Source: Paenibacillus sp. PCH8 (GTDB lineage Bacteria; Bacillota; Bacilli; Paenibacillales; Paenibacillaceae). From it: DNA of 64,000 nt. The notes under the pieces are model-generated. The model did not search any database. It was not told the origin of the DNA and was given only the letters and a program-made list of their open reading frames with translations. Positions 56,559 to 64,000 of the stretch are shown here, piece after piece. Every line of letters starts with the position of its first letter. Position 1 is the stretch's first letter. The position numbers were made by a program, and so were the translations under genes. Where the stretch lies: the NCBI RefSeq assembly GCF_002968835.1, contig NZ_PKQK01000005.1:1-64000 (forward strand). The letters run 5' to 3'.

Positions 56559-57541
56559 GACAGAAATCCTCCGCGTTTGAGAATTTCACGAATCTCCTCT
56601 TTGGTCATCAGTTGATGCTCGGAACTGAAACTGTTGAAGGAAACCGGAGAACAATTGGTATAATGTTCACGCAGTCCCGGTATGCCAAGGGTTGGGAGAA
56701 TGACGAGGTACTGTTCATCATATACAACAGTAGTCATGCTCTCGAATTCACTCATCAGAATTTCATGAATTTTCTCCCCTGGACGAATACCCCGTTCCAC
56801 AATTGCAACGTTCTCCACACCCGAATCCTCAATCAGTACTTCCGCGAGATCCACGATTTTGCAGGTAGGCATCGTCATGACAAAGATCTCTCCACCGACA
56901 CTTTCCACCGAAGCTTTGAACAGCAGCGTAATCGCGTCCTTCAGGGTAAGAAAGAACCGAGTCATGCTCATGTCCGTAATAGATACCTGACCCTTCTGGC
57001 GGATCTGATTCTTGAACAGATGCACCACACTGCCGTTGGTTCCCAATACATTCCCACCACGCACCGTAACAAACTTGGTATCACTGTGGAGCAAATTCGC
57101 ATATACGATTAACTTCTCACCGATCGCCTTCGTCATGCCGTAGAAGTTGGACGGATTCGCAGCTTTATCAGTCGAGATATAGATGACTTTTTCCACCTTG
57201 TTCTCAATAGCTGCCTCAATCACATTCTGCGTACCAATTACATTGGTTTTGAGCGCTTCGTATGGCTGGTCTTCACACACCGGCACATGCTTGAGCGCAG
57301 CCAGATGAAATACATAGTCCACATGCTGGCAGGCAGCCGTCAGGGCGTCCTTGTCACGAATATCTCCAATCCGGAAATGAAGACGCGGGTCTTCAAATTC
57401 ACGACTCATGGCCACCTGGCTGGACTCGTTCCGGGAATACACAATAATTTCTTTGGGCTGCTGGGGCAGCAGTTGAGCCACAAGTTCATAACCCCATGAT
57501 CCCGTACCGCCAGTCACGAGTATACGCTTATTTTCAAACAT
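56555..57541 (-). CDS. UDP-GlcNAc 4,6-dehydratase/5-epimerase-like (CapE type)
   Basis: 328 residues from the ATG at 57541, which lies inside the 3' end of the epimerase gene behind GGAGG. KRILVTGGTGSWGYELVAQLL, VFHLAALKHVPVCEDQP, YISTDKAANPSNFYGMTKAIGEKL and RFFLTLKDAITLL are typical of the short, soluble CapE/PseB/FlaA1 group. Catalyses the first step from UDP-GlcNAc. The neighbours resemble CapF and CapG, which points to UDP-L-FucNAc or an isomer. Confidence 0.9.
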   Translation of the reverse strand: MFENKRILVTGGTGSWGYELVAQLLPQQPKEIIVYSRNESSQVAMSREFEDPRLHFRIGDIRDKDALTAACQHVDYVFHLAALKHVPVCEDQPYEALKTNVIGTQNVIEAAIENKVEKVIYISTDKAANPSNFYGMTKAIGEKLIVYANLLHSDTKFVTVRGGNVLGTNGSVVHLFKNQIRQKGQVSITDMSMTRFFLTLKDAITLLFKASVESVGGEIFVMTMPTCKIVDLAEVLIEDSGVENVAIVERGIRPGEKIHEILMSEFESMTTVVYDEQYLVILPTLGIPGLREHYTNCSPVSFNSFSSEHQLMTKEEIREILKRGGFLS

Positions 57542-58625
57542 GCATTTTCCCTCCAAGCAGAAATTTAACCACTTTATTGGATACATCTGTTGCTTTGTAA
57601 CCTTGCGGGCATTCCCAATCGTTGGACATTTGGGTCATCACTTTCACACAGTCGGCGATACGTGCCGCATCCAGACCGGAGACGACATTGCTACCGCAAT
57701 CCACCGTTTCCGGGCGTTCTGTTGTACGACGCATGGTCACGGTTGGCACACCCATAATGCAACATTCTTCCTGTACTGTACCGCTGTCTGTAAGTGCACA
57801 GCGCGCATGACGTTCCAACATCACAAAATCGAAGAATCCAAACGGTTCATGAAACTCCACTAATGGATTCATCTCCAGTTGCAGATGTTCCGCAATCCGA
57901 ATCGCTGTTCGCGGATGAATGCTGCAAATCACACGCAACCCGTATTCCTCCGCAACCTGATTCAGTCCTTTCATAATCTCCAGCAAATGAGGGGCATGAT
58001 CCACATTCTCGGCCCGATGGGCGGTAACCAGGAAGTATTGCCCGGACTTCAGCTTGAGCTTCTTCAATATTTTGCTGGAACTTATCTGCGCTTCATAGTG
58101 TTGCATCACTTCATAGATGGGATTGCCTGTGAGCACGATTCGCCTGCTGGGTACCCCTTCGCTGACCAGATGTTTCTTGCTTTGTTCCGTGTAAGGCATA
58201 TTAATGGTGGAGATGGCATCAATAACCCTGCGATTCTTCTCCTCAGGCACAGACAGGTCGAAGCAGCGATTACCTGCTTCCATATGAATAACAGGAATAC
58301 CCATGCGCTCAGCCAGCACCGCACATAATGCGCTATTGGTATCCCCAAGCAGCAGCACTTTGTCGGGCTTCTCCTGTAATATCAGATCTTCCATCTGCGT
58401 AAACATCGAAGACAACTGCCGTCCCAGGGAGGCCGCTTCATCCTGGAGAACGTAATCCGGTGTCCGCAGGCCCATTTCCTTGAAAAAGAGACCGCTGAGA
58501 CTTTCCGTGAAGTTCTGTCCCGTGTGTACCAATATATGCTCTGACGCGTACTGGTCCAGCTTGGCAATGATCAGGCTGAGCCGGATGATCTCAGGTCTCG
58601 TACCAAGCACCGTCATGATCTTCAT
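57534..58625 (-). CDS. UDP-N-acetylglucosamine 2-epimerase-type enzyme (WecB/CapG-like)
   Basis: 363 residues from the ATG at 58625 (GGCAGGGATG upstream). IMTVLGTRPEIIRLSLIIAKL, LLLGDTNSALCAVLAERMGIPVIHMEAGNRC, VTAHRAENVD and LTDSGTVQEECCIMGVPTVTMRRTTERPE are diagnostic of the non-hydrolysing family. With the adjacent dehydratase and reductase it probably inverts C2 of a 6-deoxy sugar nucleotide, as CapG does. It overlaps the CapE-like gene by eight bases. Confidence 0.92.
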   Translation of the reverse strand: MKIMTVLGTRPEIIRLSLIIAKLDQYASEHILVHTGQNFTESLSGLFFKEMGLRTPDYVLQDEAASLGRQLSSMFTQMEDLILQEKPDKVLLLGDTNSALCAVLAERMGIPVIHMEAGNRCFDLSVPEEKNRRVIDAISTINMPYTEQSKKHLVSEGVPSRRIVLTGNPIYEVMQHYEAQISSSKILKKLKLKSGQYFLVTAHRAENVDHAPHLLEIMKGLNQVAEEYGLRVICSIHPRTAIRIAEHLQLEMNPLVEFHEPFGFFDFVMLERHARCALTDSGTVQEECCIMGVPTVTMRRTTERPETVDCGSNVVSGLDAARIADCVKVMTQMSNDWECPQGYKATDVSNKVVKFLLGGKMHV

Positions 58626-58639
58626 CGTCATCCCTGCCT

Positions 58640-60263
58640 TCATCTTGTATTGGAAGCTTTGCGACGAATTCGGCTACGTCCCGCCTTGGCAGATTTGCGT
58701 CTGCGAATAGCCGATTTTCCAATAAGCGGACGCTGTTCCTTCGTTGTACGGCCCTTTCTCTTACGTCTGCCAACTCTTGGAGTTCGTTTCAACCCCTCAC
58801 GAACCTGACGAGACTTAGGAGCACGTGACTTGCGACGTTTCCCCGTTCTGTCTCCCTGTTGAATCCGCTTTGCAGCTGAGCGAGTATCCGAGGCACCATG
58901 AACAACATTGTGACCCAGGGCAAGCGGAGGTAATGAGGAACGTGGCAAAGCCTGGATGACCGTCAGTGGGAATAACAGCGCCCGAACCGAAGCCGGTTCC
59001 AGAACCAGTACGTTGCGTAAACCGCCCTCCCCCATGCGTACACAGGTCCATTCGGAGGCTGGATATAAGCAAACCATCCGGGAAAACGCAATAACCACTG
59101 TGTCACCATCGTATGCAGTTTGGTTCGGTAGGTTTCAATCCCGTACAGCCTTTCCGCTTCTGTCCGATTGCGCCACCCTGTATCGGAGGCGAGCTCTGAA
59201 TCATTAAGCAAGGTTGTCGCCAGTGTGACGAGCGCTTCGGTGTCCCCGGCGGGGCCAGAAATGCTTCACTGCCTACGGACTCCATCAATTCCTTCAGCCC
59301 ACCTTGGGCAAAGGCAATGACCGGTTTGGCAAAGTAAAGCCCCTCCAGTGCAGTCATCCCAAATCCTTCTTTGACCATGCTCGGAATAACCACAATATCC
59401 ATGGCGGTATACGCCAGTGATACGTTCTCTTCGAATGTGGTGAAGGTAAATCTGCGAGAATACCCTGATTTCTTGACCCGTGATACACACTCGTCGTAGT
59501 ACTTTTTATCTGACGGTGCCCCGATGACCCAGAAGCGACAGCGCGGATGTGTTTCACAGATCTTCAGAGCCATATCCACAAAAGGTTTCAACCCTTTGGC
59601 ATCATATATAAATGAAGAGATATAACCGATACAGGTCTGCGATGACTTGAAACCGAGTTCCTTGCGCTTGCGTTCACGCAGATGGACCCAGCGGTCCGGG
59701 GCTGGCAGGGCAGGTTCCCAGGTAGGGGAAATGATGGTCAGTTTGTCACCCATGCCAGCTTGTTGAAAGGGAGCCCCCGCTGTCTCGGATATACCGATAA
59801 TCCAGTCTGCATAACGGCCGATCATCTGAATGGCCTCGGTTGTATGTTCATTGGAATGAATGATCTCGGTGATCTTCCAGATGACCGGGATCTGAAGCGA
59901 CTTCGCCGCTACAGCCGGCATCACATTGACACAGGTATTCGTCAGCACCAGATCAGGCGCGGTCTCCCGAATCAGGGAAACCGCCTCCTGAAAGGCTGGT
60001 GTCTGGCGAAGATTCTCTGCATCATCTGCAATGCCCCGGTAAGGTGTGTACACACCGTGAAGCATCGGCAGAGCGCATATTTTGACCTGAATGCCGAATC
60101 TTCGCGCAAGTCCCGCAAGCTTTCCTTCCTGCGGAGCCACGAGCACACAATCAAAGATCGAACCGATCTCCCTCATAAAATGAAGTAGCAGCTTCTCTGC
60201 GCCTGTAATGCTGCGGGTGTTGCACACATGTGAAAACAACATCAGCTTTGGTTTCGTTGCCAT
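58640..60263 (-). pseudogene. Family 4 glycosyltransferase with very basic tail, two G-run frameshifts as read
   Basis: The N-terminal part has SHVCNTRSITGAEKLLLHFM, CIGYISSFIYDAKGLKPFVDMAL and VVIPSMVKEGFGMTALEGLYFAKPVIAFAQGGLKELM, a GT4 enzyme. It breaks after FLAPPG; one more G in the run at 59244-59247 continues DTEALVTLATTLLNDSE. A second break, cured by one more G at 59029-59033, continues YAWGEGGLRNVLVLEPASVR. The corrected protein has 541 residues and ends in some 65 residues where about half are Lys or Arg (GKRRKSRAPKSRQ, RRKRKGRTTK, IRRRKSAKAGRSRIRRK). The start may be ATG 60263 or GTG 60314, next to GGGAGGAGG; a hairpin lies between. Confidence 0.8.
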
Positions 60264-60330
60264 GGCCGCACGGACCCTGTATACGGACAATCCGATACAG
60301 GGTACTGTGCACACCTCCTCCCGGCCAAAA

Positions 60331-61470
60331 TTAAGGGAATATAATGGTTAACAATTCATTAACTCTTCTGCCATACGTGTGGTCTTTCCGTGTGCGTTCA
60401 AGTCCTCGAAGTGCAATCTCCCGACGTTCCTTCTCATGAGTAAGATAATATTCCACCTTGTCGAGCAACTCCTGCGGGGAGGAATACGTCTCAATCTCCA
60501 CACCCGGTTTGTAGAAACGCGCAATGTCATCCCGTGCATCGGTCAGTTGCAGCGTCGTGGAAGCGGCAATTTCAAACGTTCTCGGGTTCGGTGAGGCTGG
60601 CGCGATTTTGAGGTGATTGTTATTGACGGAATCATCTTCATGGGATCGATGCAGGTTGATGACAATTTTGGTGCCATTGTACACATCATTGGTCTCCTGC
60701 GGACTCATCCAGCGGCCGAGTTCAATCTTCTCGCCATAGGCGGTGTAGTCAGGCAGACGGTCCCACCAGATGCCGTTAAATACCGTATTGTGTGACATCA
60801 GCTGTGCCATGATCGGGTTGAAGAAGTATACCCGGTTCCAGTAGGCGGAGCCGATAAAGCTGACATCCCGTTTCAGCGGGGAAGGGGTTGTAATCGGGAA
60901 GTAATGATTGGTGAAGGCAGCAAATGGGAGGTAGTGAACCGACGCGCAGCCAATCTGTCGATACAGATCAATACAGTTCAGTTCCAGTGTGAAGACATGG
61001 TCGAAATGCTTCACGATATCCAGTGTCATGTCTGTATAGTAGGGATCATCCGTGAGCCAGATCGCTGTCTGAATGCCTGCTTGACGAATCGCATCGATGT
61101 GCTCGATGGGAATATCCATTCCATCCAGCACAAGCACCAGATCAGGGCGTGTCTGCAGCGCGATCTCTGAAACCGGTTGACGCGGATCAGACAGGGTTAC
61201 CTGAGCTACCATGCCCTGAAGTGTGGCCATAATAGCCTCATCCAGCGGGGAGTACGGGAATCCTTTACCCGAAGATACATACAGCACGTGCAGCTGCCGG
61301 AAAGGCAACGGCTCCTGTGCACAATTCACAATATAATTGGCGCGACCGCGCAGATATCCTTCTTCCTTACCCGCATCATATCCGGCATGCTGCCCATTTT
61401 TGCGTGCTTGATCTACCAGGCTGAGCACAGGTGCATGAACCTTTTTGGTTTTACGGTGTTTGAGAGACAT
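60331..61470 (-). CDS. cgeB: CgeB-like spore-surface glycosyltransferase (1)
   Basis: 379 residues, with AAAGGAG before ATG. A basic start (LKHRKTKKVH) and a GYDAGKEEGYLRG segment precede the CgeB domain: VLYVSSGKGFPYSPLDEAI, TAIWLTDDPYYTDMT, DVSFIGSAYWNRVYFFNP, KIVINLHRSHEDDS and PNPRTFEIAASTTLQLTDARDDIARFYKPGVEI. CgeB of Bacillus acts in maturation of the outermost spore layer and is GerE-dependent. A paralogue lies directly upstream, 60 bases away. Confidence 0.9.
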   Translation of the reverse strand: MSLKHRKTKKVHAPVLSLVDQARKNGQHAGYDAGKEEGYLRGRANYIVNCAQEPLPFRQLHVLYVSSGKGFPYSPLDEAIMATLQGMVAQVTLSDPRQPVSEIALQTRPDLVLVLDGMDIPIEHIDAIRQAGIQTAIWLTDDPYYTDMTLDIVKHFDHVFTLELNCIDLYRQIGCASVHYLPFAAFTNHYFPITTPSPLKRDVSFIGSAYWNRVYFFNPIMAQLMSHNTVFNGIWWDRLPDYTAYGEKIELGRWMSPQETNDVYNGTKIVINLHRSHEDDSVNNNHLKIAPASPNPRTFEIAASTTLQLTDARDDIARFYKPGVEIETYSSPQELLDKVEYYLTHEKERREIALRGLERTRKDHTYGRRVNELLTIIFP

Positions 61471-61530
61471 ACCGCCACTCCTTTGTTTTTTGGGATAGGG
61501 TTCTTCATGGTGCTGTACTTCAGATGGGAA

Positions 61531-62625
61531 TTACAGATGTTCCAGCAACTGAGCGATACGACGAGTGAACGTGTGCTGGCTCATCGTGGTGAGAAGTCCT
61601 CGCCACGCCATCGCTTGTCGTTCCTCTTCATGCTTCAGATAATAGTGGATCTTGTGCTGAAGATCTGCTGCGGTTGTGAACGTCTCGATGTCATAACCTG
61701 GCTGATAATAACGGGGCAGATCTTCACGTGCATCCGTGATCTGCATCGTGCCGCAGGCACTGATCTCATACGTGCGTGGATTAATGGATCGACCTTCCAG
61801 ATGGTGTGTATTGCGATTGTCTTCTCCATTCTCGCAAGTCCGGTGAATATTAATGACGATCTTGGCACCATTGTAATAATCAACAGTCGCTCCGGGGTCA
61901 ATCCATCCTTCGTGGATGAAACGGCCAAGTTCATCGAACCGTGCCAGCCGGTTCCACTGGCTACCCGCGATGAACACCTTTTTGTCCGCGAGAAAAGGGG
62001 CCAGTTCATCGAACAGCGCAATTCGGTTCCAGAATCCTGTACCGATAAAACAAATGTCGTGCTGATGCTGCGGTGCCGTGCGCCGGGGTTGAAACATGCC
62101 TGGATTCACCGCGAGCGGCATATAGATGACCCGGCTTGCTCCATGTCCCAGATAGAATGGCACTGCGGCTTCTTCATGCGTGAACACGACATCATAGTGC
62201 TGACAGATAGTCGCTGTATCTTCAGTGAAATAGGGATCATCCACAAACCACACGGCTGTTCGAATACCGAGTGCACGTATTCCATTCACCTGCTCCAGAT
62301 GATCTGCGGGAAATACATGCAGACCATTCATGACGAGTACGACATCGGGCCGATGCTGACTGGCTTCCTGCAACATCGCTGCTGGCGATCCAACAACGCA
62401 TTCGCGTACAGACTGCTGCAATGCCAAGGTGACACCTTCATCAATGGCATCGAATCCTTGCGGGATATACAGGACTTTCATGTCCCGCAGGGTCGGTTCA
62501 AACATCTGCACCCGTTCCATCATGGCCTGACAGCCGCCAAATCTGCGGCCTTCTGCGTATCCGCCGCGGTAAGCCGTCTCCGCTTCGGTCAGCGGACGGT
62601 GTCTTCGTTTTGCCACATTCTTCAC
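61531..62625 (-). CDS. cgeB: CgeB-like spore-surface glycosyltransferase (2)
   Basis: 364 residues from GTG after GAAGGAAGACAG. A basic start (KRRHRPL) and AYRGGYAEGRRFGG precede the same domain order as its neighbour: VLYIPQGFDAIDEGVTLAL, TAVWFVDDPYFTEDT, DICFIGTGFWNRIALFDEL, KIVINIHRTCEN and INPRTYEISACGTMQITDAREDLPRYYQPGYDI. Diverged tandem copy. A long plus-strand frame opposite (61177-62685) is treated as a shadow. Confidence 0.9.
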   Translation of the reverse strand: MKNVAKRRHRPLTEAETAYRGGYAEGRRFGGCQAMMERVQMFEPTLRDMKVLYIPQGFDAIDEGVTLALQQSVRECVVGSPAAMLQEASQHRPDVVLVMNGLHVFPADHLEQVNGIRALGIRTAVWFVDDPYFTEDTATICQHYDVVFTHEEAAVPFYLGHGASRVIYMPLAVNPGMFQPRRTAPQHQHDICFIGTGFWNRIALFDELAPFLADKKVFIAGSQWNRLARFDELGRFIHEGWIDPGATVDYYNGAKIVINIHRTCENGEDNRNTHHLEGRSINPRTYEISACGTMQITDAREDLPRYYQPGYDIETFTTAADLQHKIHYYLKHEEERQAMAWRGLLTTMSQHTFTRRIAQLLEHL

Positions 62626-62798
62626 CCTGTCTTCCTTCGGGAGTTCTCACTTCCAGACTCTCCCCGAGATTGGTCTTCCCTCTAAAGGATATGCCTCGGG
62701 GTCAGATGCATCATGGACGGGTGTCCTGCAAGGCGCAAAATTGGCGCTTGCCCTCCACATCCGCCTGTACGGGCATGTCCGCTTCTGCGGCGATGCAA

Positions 62799-62828
62799 AT
62801 AGCCCGGAGGGATCTGTCCCCCGGGCTA
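62799..62828 (-). terminator. Hairpin after the basic repeat-protein gene
   Basis: ATAGCCCGG and CCGGGCTAT arms with a short loop; only TTTG follows on the minus strand, so perhaps an attenuator. It separates the small-gene group from the cgeB pair; 62626-62798 shows no gene. Confidence 0.6.
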
Positions 62829-62882
62829 TCGTCAACTGTTAGAGGTGTATCATTCCATGCAGGAATAATCGTCTTTACTCGG

Positions 62883-63224
62883 TTACTGTGCCTTGTACGC
62901 CAGCTGATGTCCGTCCTCGAATCCCTTGGCGAAACCCGCGTTGAATCCCTCGTTGTACGACTCGTTGTACCCCTGGCTGTACGCACCGTCCGGGTTCGGA
63001 TCGGTAGGGGTAGCCGGGACGAATGGTTGTACGGGCTTCGAACTCCGGTGCCGCCGTACCGTACGTTTCTTTTTTTTGAGCCACGCACTGCGTCCTTTCA
63101 GTGTGCGTTTGTGAAGTACACGTTTGCCTTTGAGCGCACGCAGCTTGCGGATTCTACGTAGACGGGCGCCACGAACTAACAACGCTCTTTTGGTTCTCAG
63201 TCGTATACTCTTCTTCTTTAACAT
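62883..63224 (-). CDS. Basic protein with aromatic-x-x-Gly repeats
   Basis: 113 residues from the ATG at 63224 behind GGAGGAATG. The first 60 residues are almost all basic (LKKKSIRLRTKRALLVRGAR, WLKKKKRTVRRHR), then a Pro-rich spacer, then GAYSQGYNESYNEGFNAG and FAKGFEDG, a four-residue repeat of aromatic-x-x-Gly. The N-termini of both CgeB-like proteins show short versions of the same plan. No family recognised; a structural spore-surface protein or a scaffold for the glycosyltransferases is my inference. Confidence 0.72.
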   Translation of the reverse strand: MLKKKSIRLRTKRALLVRGARLRRIRKLRALKGKRVLHKRTLKGRSAWLKKKKRTVRRHRSSKPVQPFVPATPTDPNPDGAYSQGYNESYNEGFNAGFAKGFEDGHQLAYKAQ

Positions 63225-63225
63225 G

Positions 63226-63525
63226 TCAACATTCCTCCTGTATGTCCCCAGCGATACGAATCGCACACCCGGGGTCTTTGAGCCAGGGCAAGCCAGGCTC
63301 CCCATGCTGGATTCGGGCCAGCCTGATTCCCGTAACCATACGAGACATCTCTTCCTGATAGCGACTCAGCACACGAATGTTCTCGGCAAGACTGCGGGCG
63401 GATACTTCCGAATGAGCGGATACGCTGGCTACACTGTCCAGAATGCGTGCCAGCGCCTGCTGACTGTGTGCAATGGATTCAATGAGGGCCAGTTTCGCTT
63501 CCTGCTCACGCCGCATCAGACTCAT
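63226..63525 (-). CDS. Hypothetical helical protein, 99 residues
   Basis: ATG overlaps the upstream stop by four bases. A long helix (REQEAKLALIESIAHSQQALARILDSVA, SEVSARSLAENIRVLSRYQEEMSRMVTGI) fills the first 70 residues, followed by a short Cys-containing tail. No family recognised. Operon with its neighbours at 63522 and 62883, hence probably spore-related. Confidence 0.7.
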   Translation of the reverse strand: MSLMRREQEAKLALIESIAHSQQALARILDSVASVSAHSEVSARSLAENIRVLSRYQEEMSRMVTGIRLARIQHGEPGLPWLKDPGCAIRIAGDIQEEC

Positions 63526-63863
63526 TTTCCCATGTCTCCCAGATCCATGCCGCCAAACATGCCACCGTCCATCCCGCCGCTATCTTCGCTGTCGTTCTGT
63601 ACCATCACCGCTTTGAGATTGTTGCACAGTCCGGTTTCCATCCGGGTCAATCCTTCCAGCAATTCCACCAGCTGATCATGCATTTTGAGTGGCTCGCCTA
63701 CCTGATCCCCATGCGTCAGAAAGGTATCCCCATTCAGATGATTCAGTGTCCAGTTTCGTACCTTCTCGGCCTCAATCGCTTTTGCCTCCAGAATCAGGGC
63801 AATATTCCACTGCATCTTGGCTGCTGCATCGAGCATCAGAATGAGGCTCTGTTCTCTGCTCAT
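63522..63863 (-). CDS. Hypothetical helical protein with Gly/Met-rich tail, 113 residues
   Basis: GAAGGAAC precedes ATG. Helical body (SLILMLDAAAKMQWNIALILEAKAIEAEKV, MHDQLVELLEGLTRMETGLCNNLKAV) and a tail of Gly, Met and Asp (GGMDGGMFGGMDLGDMG). It looks related in plan to the 99-residue neighbour. No family recognised. Confidence 0.7.
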   Translation of the reverse strand: MSREQSLILMLDAAAKMQWNIALILEAKAIEAEKVRNWTLNHLNGDTFLTHGDQVGEPLKMHDQLVELLEGLTRMETGLCNNLKAVMVQNDSEDSGGMDGGMFGGMDLGDMGK

Positions 63864-63886
63864 GTTCCTTCACCCGCCTTCGGGGC

Positions 63887-64000
63887 TTATTCTTCCTCTT
63901 GAACTGCGATCTCCCGCATGACCTGGGTTAGCGTTTCGGCTACAGCTTCTTCCAGATCTGCAAGGCCTCCCAAGTAAGAGATAATGCTTTTGTTGATTTG
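63887..64000 (-). CDS. C-terminal end of a protein cut by the window edge
   Basis: The last 37 codons of a frame entering from the right: SYLGGLADLEEAVAETL, then EIAVQEEE and TAA, 23 bases before the next gene's start. Helical and acidic, similar in character to the two following small proteins. Too short to assign. Confidence 0.5.
   Translation of the reverse strand, partial: QINKSIISYLGGLADLEEAVAETLTQVMREIAVQEEE

Noticed and set aside
60274-60303. A hairpin (ACCCTGTAT.../...ATACAGGGT) near the start of the basic-tailed glycosyltransferase, considered as a terminator or riboswitch.
   Set aside because: No U run follows and the structure is too simple for a riboswitch; it mainly makes the start codon choice uncertain.
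61177-62685. A 502-codon plus-strand open frame opposite the cgeB-like genes.
   Set aside because: It is antisense to a clear CgeB homologue over most of its length, has no ribosome binding site and a composition (Cys, His, Arg rich) typical of a shadow frame.

Overview
The window looks like a chromosomal segment of a Gram-positive, endospore-forming bacterium, most likely a Paenibacillus. The reasons are strong AGGAGG-type ribosome binding sites, TTG and GTG starts, sporulation genes (gerM, gerE, a YhcN/YlaJ-type lipoprotein, two cgeB-like genes), a gerM-rph-rdgB order as in Bacillus, and several families of small palindromic intergenic repeats. This assignment is inference from gene content; no rRNA is present.

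Layout. 1-6.2 kb: an exported subtilisin-type protease (cut by the window start), a decayed methyltransferase, tRNA-Arg(TCT) with a duplicated 3' end, and small proteins. 6.4-10.1 kb: asparagine synthetase and a chemotaxis receptor. 10.4-15.7 kb: a compact minus-strand operon of the uncharacterised STM4015-STM4014-STM4013-STM4012-STM4011 families (repeat protein, ATP-grasp-like protein, sulfatase-like hydrolase, two radical SAM proteins). 15.9-19.2 kb: rdgB, rph, gerM and, divergently, a PgpA-like gene. 19.4-21.6 kb: ferric-reductase-like membrane protein, ApbE and a small exported protein. 21.7-31.1 kb: metabolic genes (MBL hydrolase, methyltransferase, DUF72, M20 dipeptidase), a decayed glycoside hydrolase/AraC locus, and a TetR regulator next to oleate hydratase with twin operator-like palindromes. 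32.0-34.9 kb: nagA-nagB and an RpiR regulator. 35.9-36.1 kb: gerE. 36.3-41.6 kb: an AT-rich accessory (defence) island with an AbiE toxin-antitoxin pair, a 1003-residue PHP/SMC-like ATPase and a YopX-like gene. 42.0-47.5 kb: sporulation lipoprotein and a Gld-type ABC exporter operon. 47.9-52.8 kb: two glycosyltransferases and a DHA2 efflux pump.

53.1-64.0 kb is one long minus-strand locus for surface glycosylation: two family 2 glycosyltransferases, three NAD-dependent sugar-nucleotide enzymes, a WecB-type epimerase (together fitting a UDP-FucNAc-like route), a family 4 glycosyltransferase with a very basic tail, two CgeB-like glycosyltransferases and small basic proteins. CgeB and GerE homologues suggest that it decorates the spore surface late in sporulation.

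Five apparent single-base deletions, all in G or C runs, break four otherwise full-length genes: the RpiR regulator, abiEi, and two family 4 glycosyltransferases (one of them twice). Adding one base restores each frame exactly, so homopolymer sequencing error is the first explanation to exclude. The strongest candidate for an undescribed system is the STM4011-4015 operon, with a Trp-rich small reading frame and a LexA-box-like palindrome immediately upstream.
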